Part shown: positions 10,040 through 19,140 of the stretch, one piece after another | Position numbering within the stretch: position 1 is the stretch's first letter | How the letters are laid out: each line of letters opens with the position of its first letter | NCBI GenBank assembly: GCA_032249735.1 | Contig: JAVVHA010000006.1 | Location: 27,223 to 91,222, forward strand | Direction: 5' to 3' | DNA length: 64,000 nucleotides | Origin: Dehalococcoidia bacterium | GTDB lineage: Bacteria > Chloroflexota > Dehalococcoidia > SM23-28-2 > HRBIN24 | The notes under the pieces: generated by a model | Database searches by the model: none | What the model was told of the DNA's origin: nothing | The model's input: the letters and a program-made list of their open reading frames with translations, nothing else | Made by a program: the position numbers and the translations under genes

Positions 10040-10903
10040 CTAGCCCAGCTCGTCGTCGGGGGCCTCTTCGTCTTCGGGCTCCGCCACATCCGCCAGGTCC
10101 AGCCCTAGCTGCTCGGCATCGGCCAGGCGGTTGCGGGCCCGCTCCCACTCCCCCTCCTCGGCCTCCTCTAGGAGCTCCTCGTCCAGGATGGGCTCCCCTT
10201 CGGCATGGTATACAAGGGTGGGGCGGACATAGGGGCGGAAGGGCTCCCCTTCCGTCTCTGGCGGGAAGGATAGCTTGCCCGCCTGGCTTGGATCCTGGTA
10301 CACCTCGCGGATGAAGACCCGTACGTCTCCTGTATCGGTGATCTGGCTTACAGCTGCCACATAGCGGTTACCGCCCTGCATCAGGCGCAGGAGGCGCTGG
10401 GCCAGGCGCGGCTCCACCTCCCCCAGGTAGTGGCCCTCAGGCCACTCCACCACCAGAGAGTCCTCCTTGGGGCGCAGGAACACCTCGTCGCCGGCCGAGA
10501 GCTGGGCGGCCAGCTCGCGGTTGGGGCGCAAAAGGGTGGTAATGCCCGTCTTGCCTGTCTCCTCGATGAACATATCAGGGGGGAGCTTGCGGGCCCGTTT
10601 CGCCCCCTCCGGCCTCCCTTCGGCTTCCAGGATGGCCAGGCGGGACAGGTTGCGACGGGCGATGACGTTGTTGGGGTCTAGCTCCAAGGCCTTGGCGTAG
10701 GCCTCCCGCGCCTCCTTATAGCGACCCAGCTCCAGCAGGGCCTTGCCTAGACGGTTATGGGCCTCCACATCATTGGGGAAGGCCTCCACGATGGCCTCGT
10801 TTACGCGCACTGCCTCCTCCCATCGCTCGTTGCGGGCCAGGCGCACCGCTAGCTCCGTCATCTGCCGTCGCAGGGATTCCCTCCCCGCCAGCTCATCCGT
10901 CAT
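10040..10903 (-). CDS. Tetratricopeptide-repeat protein with acidic C-terminus
   Basis: A 287-residue soluble protein. Residues about 15-85 form two TPR units, the second easily recognised (DVEAHNRLGKALLELGRYKE, then AYAKALELDPNN). The central region (about 115-215) has no family I can name; it has a beta-rich look (DSLVVEWPEGHYLGEVEP). The last 60 residues are strongly acidic (EELLEEAEEGEWE, PEDEEAPDDELG). TPRs normally mediate protein-protein contacts; the role here is unknown. ATG at 10903 follows GAGGTGATGAAGC. It is divergent from gltX and heads the run into the ABC exporter genes. Confidence 0.85.
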   Translation of the reverse strand: MTDELAGRESLRRQMTELAVRLARNERWEEAVRVNEAIVEAFPNDVEAHNRLGKALLELGRYKEAREAYAKALELDPNNVIARRNLSRLAILEAEGRPEGAKRARKLPPDMFIEETGKTGITTLLRPNRELAAQLSAGDEVFLRPKEDSLVVEWPEGHYLGEVEPRLAQRLLRLMQGGNRYVAAVSQITDTGDVRVFIREVYQDPSQAGKLSFPPETEGEPFRPYVRPTLVYHAEGEPILDEELLEEAEEGEWERARNRLADAEQLGLDLADVAEPEDEEAPDDELG

Positions 10904-11004
10904 CGCTTCATCACCTCACCTTTTCATGCCGCCTCCACACCACATGCGAAGAAATATTTTAAGGGCAAGGGGGAGCGTGGAGGCAAGGGGTGCTGCTTGC
11001 TTGG

Positions 11005-11010
11005 TAGAAT
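11005..11010 (+). promoter_or_regulatory. Possible -10 box (TAGAAT) just ahead of gltX
   Basis: TAGAAT ends 11 bases before the gltX ATG, which would place the transcript start only about five bases ahead of the start codon, giving a nearly leaderless message. No convincing -35 is visible at 16-18 bases, and there is no strong ribosome site, which fits a short leader but does not prove it. Confidence 0.25.
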
Positions 11011-11021
11011 GGGAATAGGTC

Positions 11022-12509
11022 ATGACGGTTAGGGTCCGTTTCCCTCCTTCTCCCACCGGGGAGCCGCACGTGGGCAACCTGCGCACCGCCCTCTTCAACT
11101 GGCTTTTTGCCCGCCACCATGGGGGCGTCTTCATCCTCCGTATCGAGGATACGGACCGCGAACGTCAGGTGCCGGGGGCGGTAGAGGCCATCATGGACGC
11201 CCTCCTCTGGCTGGGCTTGTCATGGGATGAGGGCCCCCATCCTCAGGACCCGTCGCGGGATGTGGGGCCCTTCGGGCCGTATGTGCAGTCTCGCCGTCTC
11301 GAGCTTTATCAGCGTCACGCGCGTCTGTTGGTGGAGGCCGGCCACGCCTACTATTGCTACTGCTCCCCTGAGCGGCTAGAGCGGGTGCGGCAGGAGATGA
11401 TGCGTAGAAGGCTCCCGCCTCGCTACGACCGACATTGTCGCGACCTGAGCCAGGAGGAGAGGCAGGCCCTGGAGGCCAGTGGCGTCACGCCGGTGGTGCG
11501 CTTCAAGACCCCCCTCTCCGGGGAGACATCCTTCCACGACCTCATCCGCGGCCAGATCACGGTGCGCAATGAGACGCTGGACGACTTTGTGCTCCTAAAG
11601 TCTGATGGCTATCCCGTCTATCACCTGGCCAGCGTGGTGGACGATCACTTCATGCGCGTAAGCCACGTCTTGCGGGGGGAGGAGTGGATCCCCTCCACCC
11701 CCAGGCACGTGCTGCTGTATGAGGCCTTCGGTTGGGAGCCTCCCAAGTTCGCTCACCTCCCCATCATCTTGGGCCCAGACCGTGCCAAGCTCTCCAAGCG
11801 CCACGGTGACACCTCCGTGCGGGAACTGCGGGAGCGGGGCTATCTGCCAGAGGCCCTCTTCAACTTCCTAGGCCTCTTGGGCTGGTCCTTGGACGATCAC
11901 ACCGAGATCATCTCTCGGGAGACCTTCATCCGCCATTTCGATCTGGACCGGGTATCCCCCAGCCCGGCCATCTTCAACCGTGAGAAGCTGGACTGGATGA
12001 ACGGCGTCTATATCCGCTCCTTGTCCTCCCAGGAGCTGGCACAACGCCTTAAGCCCTACCTGGCCCGTGCCCTAGGCCCTGTGGACGATGAGCTCCTCCT
12101 GCGGGCTACGCCCCTCCTGCAGGAGCGTATCCGTACCTTGGCCGAGGCGGTGGAGATGGCTGCCTTCCTCTTCCTGCCTGGGGAGGTGGAGTTCTCCCTG
12201 CAGGACCTCTTAGGCAAGCGGTTCGCCGACTCTCCCCAGGAGGCGGCGCGGGCTTTGGCGGCGGCCATCGAAGGCTTGGAAACATTGGCCTCCTGGGATG
12301 CCCAGGCCCTAGAGGCCCTTTTGCGCCCTATGGCCCAAAAGCTGGGCCTCAAGACGGGGGACTTCTTCATGCTCCTACGGGTGGCGGTCACGGGCCGCAC
12401 CGTCTCTCCTCCCTTGTTCCAGAGCATGGAGCTGGTGGGCAAGGAGCGCACCCTCCTGCGTCTGCGCTCCGCCGTGGCTCGCCTTCAGCCATACGTTTCG
12501 GCCTCATAA
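11022..12509 (+). CDS. gltX: Glutamyl-tRNA synthetase
   Basis: A 495-residue class Ic aminoacyl-tRNA synthetase that charges tRNA-Glu in the cytoplasm; Glu-tRNA is also the substrate of HemA encoded at 59 kb. The Rossmann catalytic domain carries the HIGH-type motif HVGN (16-19) in PSPTGEPHVGN and the KMSKS-type motif KLSKR (256-260). A zinc-type CYC pair (112, 114) followed by a HC pair near 138 is only partly conserved against the E. coli zinc site. The C-terminal anticodon-binding helical domain is full length. The gene is divergent from the TPR gene. Confidence 0.98.
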   Translation: MTVRVRFPPSPTGEPHVGNLRTALFNWLFARHHGGVFILRIEDTDRERQVPGAVEAIMDALLWLGLSWDEGPHPQDPSRDVGPFGPYVQSRRLELYQRHARLLVEAGHAYYCYCSPERLERVRQEMMRRRLPPRYDRHCRDLSQEERQALEASGVTPVVRFKTPLSGETSFHDLIRGQITVRNETLDDFVLLKSDGYPVYHLASVVDDHFMRVSHVLRGEEWIPSTPRHVLLYEAFGWEPPKFAHLPIILGPDRAKLSKRHGDTSVRELRERGYLPEALFNFLGLLGWSLDDHTEIISRETFIRHFDLDRVSPSPAIFNREKLDWMNGVYIRSLSSQELAQRLKPYLARALGPVDDELLLRATPLLQERIRTLAEAVEMAAFLFLPGEVEFSLQDLLGKRFADSPQEAARALAAAIEGLETLASWDAQALEALLRPMAQKLGLKTGDFFMLLRVAVTGRTVSPPLFQSMELVGKERTLLRLRSAVARLQPYVSAS

Positions 12510-12510
12510 C

Positions 12511-12539
12511 TTGTCAGCGGGGCTTGACGGAGCTATAAT
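12511..12539 (+). promoter_or_regulatory. Sigma70-type promoter for the glycosyltransferase pair
   Basis: TTGTCA (12511-12516), a 17-base spacer, and a perfect TATAAT (12534-12539) begin right after the gltX stop codon. The predicted start is near 12546, shortly before the first glycosyltransferase. This is one of the best promoter matches in the window, and it separates the two glycosyltransferase genes from gltX. Confidence 0.7.
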
Positions 12540-12559
12540 TATCTACGCTGAGATGCAAG

Positions 12560-13525
12560 GTGTGTGTGAGGGGTGGTGATGTTTCCTTGCGTCCAGTCCC
12601 CTTTGGCTTAGGCACAGAGCCTCAGGGCGCTTTAGGCGTCGGTCAGAAAAGGGATGGCTTAGTGTCGGTAACCATCCCCACCCGCAACGCCGCCGCCACT
12701 CTGGGGCGGTGCTTGGAGTCGGTGCGTCGGCAGGCGTATAAGGCGGTGGAGGTGTTGGTGGTGGATGGTGGGTCCTGTGATGGCACCCAAGAGGTAGCGG
12801 CGGCGTATGGGGCGACGGTGGTGGAGGTGAAGGGTGGGCTGCTAGCCGCCCGCATCGCCGGCGCCCAGATGGCTCGTGGGGAGTATGTCCTGCTGCTGGA
12901 TGCCGACCAGGTATTAGCGCCCGGGGCCCTAGAGAGGGCGGTGGCCATGGCAGAGCAGGGGGGTTACGACATGCTAGTCCTGGAGGAGGTGTCCCTACCT
13001 CCGCGCAACTTTTGGCAGAAGCTCTTTGCCGCCCACCGCCGCCTCATCCATTTCTATCTCGATGAGAAGGCTCTGGACCCCATTAAGGGCACCGTCCTGC
13101 CCCGCTTCTTCCGTCGCCGTCTGTTGTTGGAGGCGATGGATGCCATACCCGAGGGGCTACGCAAGGAGGTGGTGCATCACGATCATGCCATCATCTACCT
13201 GGAGGCCCGGCGGCTCTCCTCCAAGGTAGGGATCCTGCCACGGGCCGTGTTCCACCAGGAGCCTGCCAGCCTGAGGGAGATAGTGGCCCGCAACTTCCGC
13301 TACGGCCGTAGCCTGGCCGCCCTAGAGGGGCCCAATCCCTATTCTCGTCTGGTGCGGCGGCGGGACGGCTACATCTGGCCTCGTGGCTTGGCCTGGCGCC
13401 ATCTACCCCTGGTGGTGCAGTCGGCCCTCCTTCTCACCATGTTGAAGGCCATACAACAGGCCGGGCTCTTGTGGGAGAAGGCACGACGGGCTGCCTTGGC
13501 AAGGCCGCTAAGGTTAAGGGGGTGA
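12560..13525 (+). CDS. Glycosyltransferase family 2
   Basis: A GT-A fold transferase of 321 residues as listed. The GT2 domain starts at about residue 35 (VSVTIPTRNAAATLGRCLES), with the nucleotide-binding VLVVDGGSCDGT segment and the DxD-type motif in LLLDADQVL that binds the metal and sugar nucleotide. The C-terminus has a hydrophobic helix (LPLVVQSALLLTMLKAI). The start is uncertain: GTG at 12560 is the first in frame after the promoter, but a GTG at the head of the domain (LVSVTIP) is also possible. The stop overlaps the next gene's ATG, so the two are probably translated together. Likely cell-surface glycan synthesis. Confidence 0.88.
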   Translation: MCVRGGDVSLRPVPFGLGTEPQGALGVGQKRDGLVSVTIPTRNAAATLGRCLESVRRQAYKAVEVLVVDGGSCDGTQEVAAAYGATVVEVKGGLLAARIAGAQMARGEYVLLLDADQVLAPGALERAVAMAEQGGYDMLVLEEVSLPPRNFWQKLFAAHRRLIHFYLDEKALDPIKGTVLPRFFRRRLLLEAMDAIPEGLRKEVVHHDHAIIYLEARRLSSKVGILPRAVFHQEPASLREIVARNFRYGRSLAALEGPNPYSRLVRRRDGYIWPRGLAWRHLPLVVQSALLLTMLKAIQQAGLLWEKARRAALARPLRLRG

Positions 13526-14622
13526 TGAGGATGACTTTCGTGGTCACCGTAGGTCGGGGGTCCATGGATCTTTATTCCCGCAAGTTGGCCCAGCACCTGC
13601 GGGTGCCCAAGTTCTTCTCCGACATCTACCAGCGGGTGGCGGAACAGTTCAACGTGCCACTTTTCAGCTGCGCTTCCCTGCGCAGCCTGTGGGAAGACAT
13701 GCGCTTCCTGTGCGCCCTTAAGCGGCTGGGGGATGCGGTGCACTTTCCCAATCACCATATGGGCCGCTATGCCCTCTTCCTGGGGCGGCCCTACATCATC
13801 ACTGTCCACGATCTCATCCGGTACTTTGACCTAAGGGGCCGCACCGTCCTCATCCACCGCCCCAACCTGCGCGACCGGATATATCTGAGCCTCGACTACG
13901 CAGGGATCCGCCGTGCTCCGGCCATCATCGCCATCTCGCACACCACTAAGCGCGATCTGGTGCGGCATTTAGGCATACCCGAGGAGCGCATATTCGTGGT
14001 TTATCATGGTGTTGACCATGACCTCTTCCGGCCAGTGGAGGAGAGGCCTATAGACGAGCCCTACATCTTGTTTGTGGGCTCGGAGCATCCCCGCAAGAAC
14101 CTCTTCACCCTTCTCAAGGCCTTCAAACTCCTGAAGGGAATGGACAGGCGTTTCCGTCACCTCAAGCTAGTAAAGGTGGGGGCAGCGGGGGGTGGTGAGG
14201 CCCCCTTCCGTGAGCGCACCCTCAAGGCCATAGCCCAACTGGGGCTGGACGGGGATGTGGTCTTCGCCGGCGTGGTGTCCGATGAAGAGCTGCCCGCCTA
14301 TTATTCGGGCGCCGAGTGCCTCGTCTTCCCATCCCTTTATGAGGGGTTTGGTTTCCCCGTGTTGGAGGCCATGGCCTCTGGGTGTCCTGTAATCGTCAGC
14401 AGCGCTGGGTCCCTGCCAGAGGTGGCCGGTGACGCCGCCCTGGTGGTGGAGCCTCTCGATGCCCGGGCCCTGGCCGAGGCGATGCATGCGCTGCTCACAG
14501 ACGGGTCGCTGCGGCGCCGTCTCGTCCAGCAAGGGCTCAAGCGCGCCTCTCAATTCACCTGGGAGAAAGCGGCGCGGGAGACAGAGGCCGTCTACCAACA
14601 GGTGGAGGCCAAGGCGGCCTAG
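13525..14622 (+). CDS. Glycosyltransferase family 4 (GT-B, group 1)
   Basis: A retaining GT-B glycosyltransferase of about 365 residues. The C-terminal Rossmann domain is clear: YILFVGSEHPRKNL, then VVFAGVVSDEELPAYY, and the E-x7-E motif in EGFGFPVLEAMASGCPV, followed by SLPEVAGDAALVVEP. The N-terminal acceptor domain is less conserved. The ATG at 13525 overlaps the upstream TGA (TGATG) and follows AAGGGGG; an ATG six bases on is also possible. The acceptor and sugar donor cannot be deduced. The 3' end overlaps the convergent TIGR01777 gene by four bases. Confidence 0.92.
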   Translation: MRMTFVVTVGRGSMDLYSRKLAQHLRVPKFFSDIYQRVAEQFNVPLFSCASLRSLWEDMRFLCALKRLGDAVHFPNHHMGRYALFLGRPYIITVHDLIRYFDLRGRTVLIHRPNLRDRIYLSLDYAGIRRAPAIIAISHTTKRDLVRHLGIPEERIFVVYHGVDHDLFRPVEERPIDEPYILFVGSEHPRKNLFTLLKAFKLLKGMDRRFRHLKLVKVGAAGGGEAPFRERTLKAIAQLGLDGDVVFAGVVSDEELPAYYSGAECLVFPSLYEGFGFPVLEAMASGCPVIVSSAGSLPEVAGDAALVVEPLDARALAEAMHALLTDGSLRRRLVQQGLKRASQFTWEKAARETEAVYQQVEAKAA

Positions 14623-15518
14623 CTGCGACCTAGCAGATGGTGGAGGGCCTCCTCCAGCCGCGGGAACCGGAATTGGAAGCCAGAGTCTAGCAACCTCTTT
14701 GGCAGGGCGCGCTGACCAGAAAGGAGGGTCTCCTGGGCCATCTCCCCCAGGGCCAGGCGCAGAAGGAACCCAGGGACGCGGAGGAAGGCCGGACGCCCCA
14801 GTACCCGGCCCAAAGTTTGCGCCAGCTCGGCGAAGGTTACCGGTTCAGGTGAGGTAACGTTGAAGGGCCCCGTCAGCTCTTCCTTCTCCAGAAGCCAGAG
14901 GAAGGCGGCCACCACGTCGTCTAGGGCCACCCAGCTCACGTACTGCTGCCCGCTCCCCACTGGCCCTCCCAGCCCTAGGCGGAAGATGGGCAAAAGGCGG
15001 GCCAAGGCGCCGCCCCGAGCGCTTAAGACCACCCCCATGCGCGCCAGGACCACTCGCACCCCCATCTCATGGGCAGCCATGGCTGCTGCCTCCCACTCCT
15101 GGCATACCCGGGCCAGGAAGCCTTGCCCCGGCCCCGCCTCCTCGGTGATGGGCTCATGGCCGCGAGGGCCGTAATAGCCCACAGCTGAGGCCGATATGAA
15201 GACGCGGGGCCGCTGTGGAGCCTCCTTCATGGCCCGGACTAACATGGCCGCCCCCACCACCCGGCTGCGGTGAATGCGCTCCTTCGCCTGGCGCGTCCAC
15301 CGCTGGCCGATATTCTCCCCCGCTAGGTGTATTACGGCCTCCACCCCCTCTAACGCCCGCCAGTCCATCTGCTCTACAAGGGGGTCGAAGTAGTATTCCC
15401 CAGCCTCAGCACGGGGGTTTCGACGCACCAGCCGAATGATCTCGTGCCCCTGAGCCGCCAGAGCAGGCGCCAAAGCGGAGCCGATAAGGCCTGTGGCCCC
15501 GGTCATGGCGATGCGCAT
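14619..15518 (-). CDS. TIGR01777 family epimerase-like protein (YfcH/SDR39U1)
   Basis: A 299-residue atypical short-chain dehydrogenase. The N-terminal NAD(P)-binding GATGLIGSALAPAL motif is intact. The family-specific segments follow: VIHLAGENIGQRWT, then FISASAVGYYGPRG with the catalytic-type Y, and a C-terminal DUF1731 region ending LLDSGFQFRFPRLEEAL. Homologues include E. coli YfcH and human SDR39U1; the biochemical substrate is not established. ATG at 15518 follows GGGGGTGGCAAG. It lies just downstream of the ferredoxin gene on the same strand. Confidence 0.93.
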   Translation of the reverse strand: MRIAMTGATGLIGSALAPALAAQGHEIIRLVRRNPRAEAGEYYFDPLVEQMDWRALEGVEAVIHLAGENIGQRWTRQAKERIHRSRVVGAAMLVRAMKEAPQRPRVFISASAVGYYGPRGHEPITEEAGPGQGFLARVCQEWEAAAMAAHEMGVRVVLARMGVVLSARGGALARLLPIFRLGLGGPVGSGQQYVSWVALDDVVAAFLWLLEKEELTGPFNVTSPEPVTFAELAQTLGRVLGRPAFLRVPGFLLRLALGEMAQETLLSGQRALPKRLLDSGFQFRFPRLEEALHHLLGRS

Positions 15519-15536
15519 CTTGCCACCCCCAGAAGT

Positions 15537-16013
15537 CTACCGACGGGGAGGTACCTCTACTTCCTCGTATAGCTTCTTCTTAAGAGCCTCCCGCGGCGGG
15601 TCCACGAAGATGGCCCCCCAGTTGCAAACGTCCTCGCACAGCCGGCAACCCGTGCACCTTCGCTCAATGACGGTGGCTACGCCGAAGAAGTCGCTTACCC
15701 GCTCCCCAGAGGTGTCCAAATATAGGGCCTCGAAGGGGCAGATGTTGATGCATTGCTCGCATCCAGAGCCGATGCAGTTCTCCTCGATAACGTACGCCCG
15801 CGGCCACTCCCGCCGAGGGAACCCCTTGCAGATGTCCCCCTCCTCGTCGGCTATGCACTCCACGGGGCACACCACGCCACAGGCGCCGCAGTCGATACAC
15901 TTCGCGGGGTCGATGACGTGAAGCTTGTTGCGCTGTCCCGAGATGGCCTCAGTGGGACATCGCTTAGTGCAGGCCGTGCACCCTATGCACCAGTCCAGGA
16001 TCTTGTAGGCCAT
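15537..16013 (-). CDS. Ferredoxin with four predicted [4Fe-4S] clusters
   Basis: A 158-residue soluble electron carrier. Four cysteine sets are present: C9/C12/C15/C19, C39/C42/C45/C49, C80/C85/C88/C92 and C120/C123/C126/C130. The third has a stretched C-x4-C-x2-C-x3-C spacing (CIGSGCEQC). Extra cysteines at 53 and 62 are unassigned. No catalytic domain is fused, so it resembles the HycB/PorD-like subunit of a larger redox complex, but no partner oxidoreductase is adjacent. It lies 66 bases downstream of sucD, which hints at transfer of electrons from 2-oxoacid oxidation. ATG at 16013 follows GGAGGGG. Confidence 0.92.
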   Translation of the reverse strand: MAYKILDWCIGCTACTKRCPTEAISGQRNKLHVIDPAKCIDCGACGVVCPVECIADEEGDICKGFPRREWPRAYVIEENCIGSGCEQCINICPFEALYLDTSGERVSDFFGVATVIERRCTGCRLCEDVCNWGAIFVDPPREALKKKLYEEVEVPPRR

Positions 16014-16079
16014 CTCTGCCCCTCCGTTCTAGTCTATCCCCTCAGTGGGGCATGGGCAAGTTGCTCCATCTCTAACTTC

Positions 16080-16964
16080 TCAAATGATGCCCCGCTCCTG
16101 GAGGACACGCTTGGTGGCGATGCCGATATCAGCAGGGCTATCCACCACCACTGCCCCCGCCTGGGCCAGGGCCCGCTTCTTGGCCTGGGCGGTGCCCGCC
16201 TCACCTACGATGATGGCCCCGGCATGGCCCATGCGCCGACCCGGGGGGGCGGTGGCGCCAGCCACGAAGGCGATGACCGGCTTCTCCAGGCCCGACGCGA
16301 TGAACTCGGCCACCTCTTGCTCGAAGGTGCCCCCGATCTCCCCTACCAGCACTATGGCCTTGGTCTCCGGGTCCTGGGCGAAGAGGCGCATGGCCTCCAC
16401 CGGGGGGGTACCCACGATGGGGTCGCCCCCCACACCCACGCAGGTGCTCTGCCCTATCCCCAGGGCCGTAAGCTGGGCCACCGCCTCATAGACCAGGGTG
16501 CCGGAGCGAGAGACGACTCCTACTGGCCCGGGCATGAACACGTCCCCGGGCATTATGCCCACCCGTGCTTGACCAGGGGTGATGACCCCTGGACAGTTGG
16601 GGCCGATGAGGCGGATGCCCGAGCCGCGCAGAAAACGGCGCACCCGCACCATGTCCAGAACCGGTATCCCCTCTGTGATGCACACAATAAGGGGAATCTC
16701 GCAGTAGGCAGCTTCCAGGATGGCGTCGGCAGCGGCCGGGGCAGGGACGAAGATGAGGGCACAATTGGCGTCCGTCTGGGACACCGCCTCTTTCACGGTA
16801 TCGAAGATGGGCACGTGGTCCAACATCTCGCCGCCGCGGCCAGGGGTCACACCGGCTACCACCTTGGTCCCGTACTCGATGCAACGGCGGGTCTGGAAAG
16901 AGCCTTCCCTTCCTGTGATCCCCTGCACCACCACCTTGGTGTTGCGGTCCACCAGGATGCTCAT
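16080..16964 (-). CDS. sucD: Succinyl-CoA synthetase alpha subunit
   Basis: A 294-residue subunit that with SucC interconverts succinyl-CoA and succinate with ATP or GTP formation in the TCA cycle. The CoA-binding Rossmann domain begins [13 protein letters not shown]; the phosphorylated histidine is His247 in [14 protein letters not shown]-like and [10 protein letters not shown] segments are present. The length is typical. ATG at 16964 follows AGGAGGAAGGC. It is 64 bases downstream of sucC, so the pair form an operon that runs on into the ferredoxin gene. Some malate-CoA ligases share this architecture, but the sequence fits SucD best. Confidence 0.97.
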   Translation of the reverse strand: MSILVDRNTKVVVQGITGREGSFQTRRCIEYGTKVVAGVTPGRGGEMLDHVPIFDTVKEAVSQTDANCALIFVPAPAAADAILEAAYCEIPLIVCITEGIPVLDMVRVRRFLRGSGIRLIGPNCPGVITPGQARVGIMPGDVFMPGPVGVVSRSGTLVYEAVAQLTALGIGQSTCVGVGGDPIVGTPPVEAMRLFAQDPETKAIVLVGEIGGTFEQEVAEFIASGLEKPVIAFVAGATAPPGRRMGHAGAIIVGEAGTAQAKKRALAQAGAVVVDSPADIGIATKRVLQERGII

Positions 16965-17028
16965 GCCTTCCTCCTCTTTCGCCCTTGGGCCTGCCGCGAC
17001 TTATTGAGGTGTCTCAAGGCGGTCCCTC

Positions 17029-18201
17029 TCAGGCCAAGGCGCCACGGGCGGCGGCCACCGCCTTCTCGGCTGCCTCCCCCAAATGGCGGGCCCGAATGAC
17101 AGGAAGGCCCGATTGGGCCAGGATTCGCTCCCCCGCCTCCAGGTTGGTGCCGGCCAGTCGCACCACTACCGGCACCCTCACCTCCACCTCTTGGTAGGCG
17201 CGCACGATCCCCTCGGCGATGACGTCCACCCGGGCCATGCCGCCAAAGATGTTGATAAGGATGGCTCGCACCCGCTCGTCGGATGTAAGGATGCGGAAGG
17301 AGTTGACCACCCGCTCCACATTATTGACGGTGCCGATATCCAGGAAGTTGGCAGGCTCTCCCCCTGCCAGTTTGATGGCGTCCATGGTGGCCATTGCCAG
17401 CCCTGCCCCGTTGACCACGCATCCTATATCGCCGGAGAGGCGGACATAGTTGCTGATGCCCATCTGCTGGGCCTGCACCTCTAGAGGATCCTCCTCGTGG
17501 GGGTCCCGAAGGGCGGCCACCTCAGGGTGGCGGAAGAGGGCGTTATCGTCGAAGTTCACCTTGGCGTCGGCGGCTAGGAGGCGTCCCTCCTCGGTGACCA
17601 CCAGGGGGTTGACCTCCACCAGGGAGCAGTCCTTCTCCACGAAAAGTCTGTACATGCCGGCCATGGCTGTCACCGCCTCCTTGAGGGCCTCGCCGTGGAG
17701 GCCTATGGCCAGGCCCAGTTGGCGGCCCATGAAGGGCTGGAAGCCCACGGCCGGGTCCACTGGCAAGCGGTGGATGCGCTCTGGGCTCTGGGCGGCTACC
17801 TCTTCTATATCCACGCCGCCGGCATCGGAGGCCATGAGGATGGGCATGGCTAGGGAGTTGTCCAGGACGACGCTCAGGTAGAGCTCGCGCGTAGGGCGTA
17901 GGGCCTCTTCTACAAGGACCATGCGCACCAGTCGGCCCTCGGGCCCTGTCTGGTGGGTCACCAGGCGACGGCCCAGCATCTGGGCGGCCGCCTCGTAGGC
18001 CTCGGCAGGGGTGTTGGCCAGGCGGATGCCGCCAGCCTTTCCCCGGCCCCCGGCGTGGATTTGGGCCTTGACAGCCACGGCGGTGCCAAGCTCACGGGCG
18101 ATCTCCGCTGCCTCCTCAGGCGAGCTGGCCTCGCGACCTCGGGGCACAGGCACCCCGTGTTGCTCCAGCAGTCTCTTGGCTTGGTACTCGTGGATCTTCA
18201 C
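17029..18201 (-). CDS. sucC: Succinyl-CoA synthetase beta subunit (ADP/GDP-forming)
   Basis: A 390-residue ATP-grasp subunit that binds nucleotide and succinate. It begins with the typical MKIHEYQAKRLLEQHGVPVP, has the AVKAQIHAGGRGKAGG nucleotide-binding loop, EVNPLVVTEEG in the ATP-grasp core, and the succinate-binding GCVVNGAGLAMATMD and NIFGGMARVDVIAEG segments. GTG at 18201 follows GGAGGTAGGCG, a strong ribosome site. It is the first gene of the sucC-sucD-ferredoxin run; the 105-base gap to the upstream importer ATPase gene presumably holds its promoter. Confidence 0.97.
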   Translation of the reverse strand: MKIHEYQAKRLLEQHGVPVPRGREASSPEEAAEIARELGTAVAVKAQIHAGGRGKAGGIRLANTPAEAYEAAAQMLGRRLVTHQTGPEGRLVRMVLVEEALRPTRELYLSVVLDNSLAMPILMASDAGGVDIEEVAAQSPERIHRLPVDPAVGFQPFMGRQLGLAIGLHGEALKEAVTAMAGMYRLFVEKDCSLVEVNPLVVTEEGRLLAADAKVNFDDNALFRHPEVAALRDPHEEDPLEVQAQQMGISNYVRLSGDIGCVVNGAGLAMATMDAIKLAGGEPANFLDIGTVNNVERVVNSFRILTSDERVRAILINIFGGMARVDVIAEGIVRAYQEVEVRVPVVVRLAGTNLEAGERILAQSGLPVIRARHLGEAAEKAVAAARGALA

Positions 18202-18306
18202 CGCCTACCTCCAGGAAGGGGGATGGCAGAACACACGGGCAACATTACCATACCACATCTGCAGGGATGGGGAAACGCAGTCCCCAGCGGGGGCAGCACC
18301 ACATGC

Positions 18307-19140
18307 TCAAGCCCTTTCAGAGGCCCTTCTGCCACGGCTCTCGTCCAGGACCTCCCCGTGCCCTTGGGCGGGGGAGATGGGAAAGCAGACCCTGCTGCCG
18401 TCGGGGAGGTGGGCCACCGTCGCCTCCACCCCGAAGACCGCCTGCAGGAGCTGTGGGCTCAGTACCTCCTCTGGCGGGCCCACGGCAGCGCACTCTCCCT
18501 GGTGGAGGACCACCAGACGATGGCAATGTCGGGATGCCAGCCATAGGTCGTGGATGGCAATGGCGACAGCGGCGCCCTCTTGGCAGAGACGTCGGAGGAG
18601 GTCCAACACCTCCATCTGGTGGCGATAGTCCAGGTGGGAGGTGGGCTCGTCCAGCAGCAGAACCCTGGGGCGCCTGACCAGGACGAAGGCGAGCCAGGCC
18701 CGTTGGCTCTCGCCGCCGGAGATGGTCGAGAGCCGCTGGTGTGCCAGCCCCTGCAGCGCACACAGTTCCAGGACATCGTTCACCGCCCTGGACGCTACGT
18801 GGGAGGGCAGATGTCCCAAAGGCAGAAGGCCTCTTCTCGCCAGCTCATGCACCGTCAGGTCCTCGTAGGAGGAGCGCACCTGAGGCAGATAGCCTATCTC
18901 TCGGGCTACCTCACGGGCCGAAAGGGATTGTAGGTTCCTGCCCCTCAGGAGGATGACCCCTCGCTGGGGCCGGACGATCCCCGCCAGGGCCCGCAGGAGG
19001 GTGGTCTTGCCGGCGCCATTGGGCCCGACGATGCCTATTAGCTCGCCTGGCTGCAGGTCCAGCTCGTCCAGGCGCAGGACGACCCGGCCACCCCAGGACA
19101 CCTCTAGGCCGCGGACTATGAGTATGGGGTTGTCCGCCAT
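18307..19140 (-). CDS. ABC transporter ATP-binding protein, FepC/BtuD type
   Basis: The nucleotide-binding subunit of a type II importer. Walker A GPNGAGKT is at 39-46, signature ISGGESQ at 140-146, Walker B LLLDEP at 161-166. The frame stays open upstream to 19314, but the ATG at 19140 has GGAGGGCCAC before it and starts the domain at the right place; the upstream part overlaps the permease gene. The permease gene ends 24 bases inside this one. Siderophore, haem or cobalamin uptake is likely from the subunit type; which ligand is not visible. Confidence 0.92.
   Translation of the reverse strand: MADNPILIVRGLEVSWGGRVVLRLDELDLQPGELIGIVGPNGAGKTTLLRALAGIVRPQRGVILLRGRNLQSLSAREVAREIGYLPQVRSSYEDLTVHELARRGLLPLGHLPSHVASRAVNDVLELCALQGLAHQRLSTISGGESQRAWLAFVLVRRPRVLLLDEPTSHLDYRHQMEVLDLLRRLCQEGAAVAIAIHDLWLASRHCHRLVVLHQGECAAVGPPEEVLSPQLLQAVFGVEATVAHLPDGSRVCFPISPAQGHGEVLDESRGRRASERA

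Noticed and set aside
15753..17099. 448-residue plus-strand open frame opposite the ferredoxin and sucD genes
   Set aside because: It is a GC-driven antisense frame: rich in His/Gly/Ala runs, no family match, no ribosome site, and it lies fully opposite two well-supported genes.
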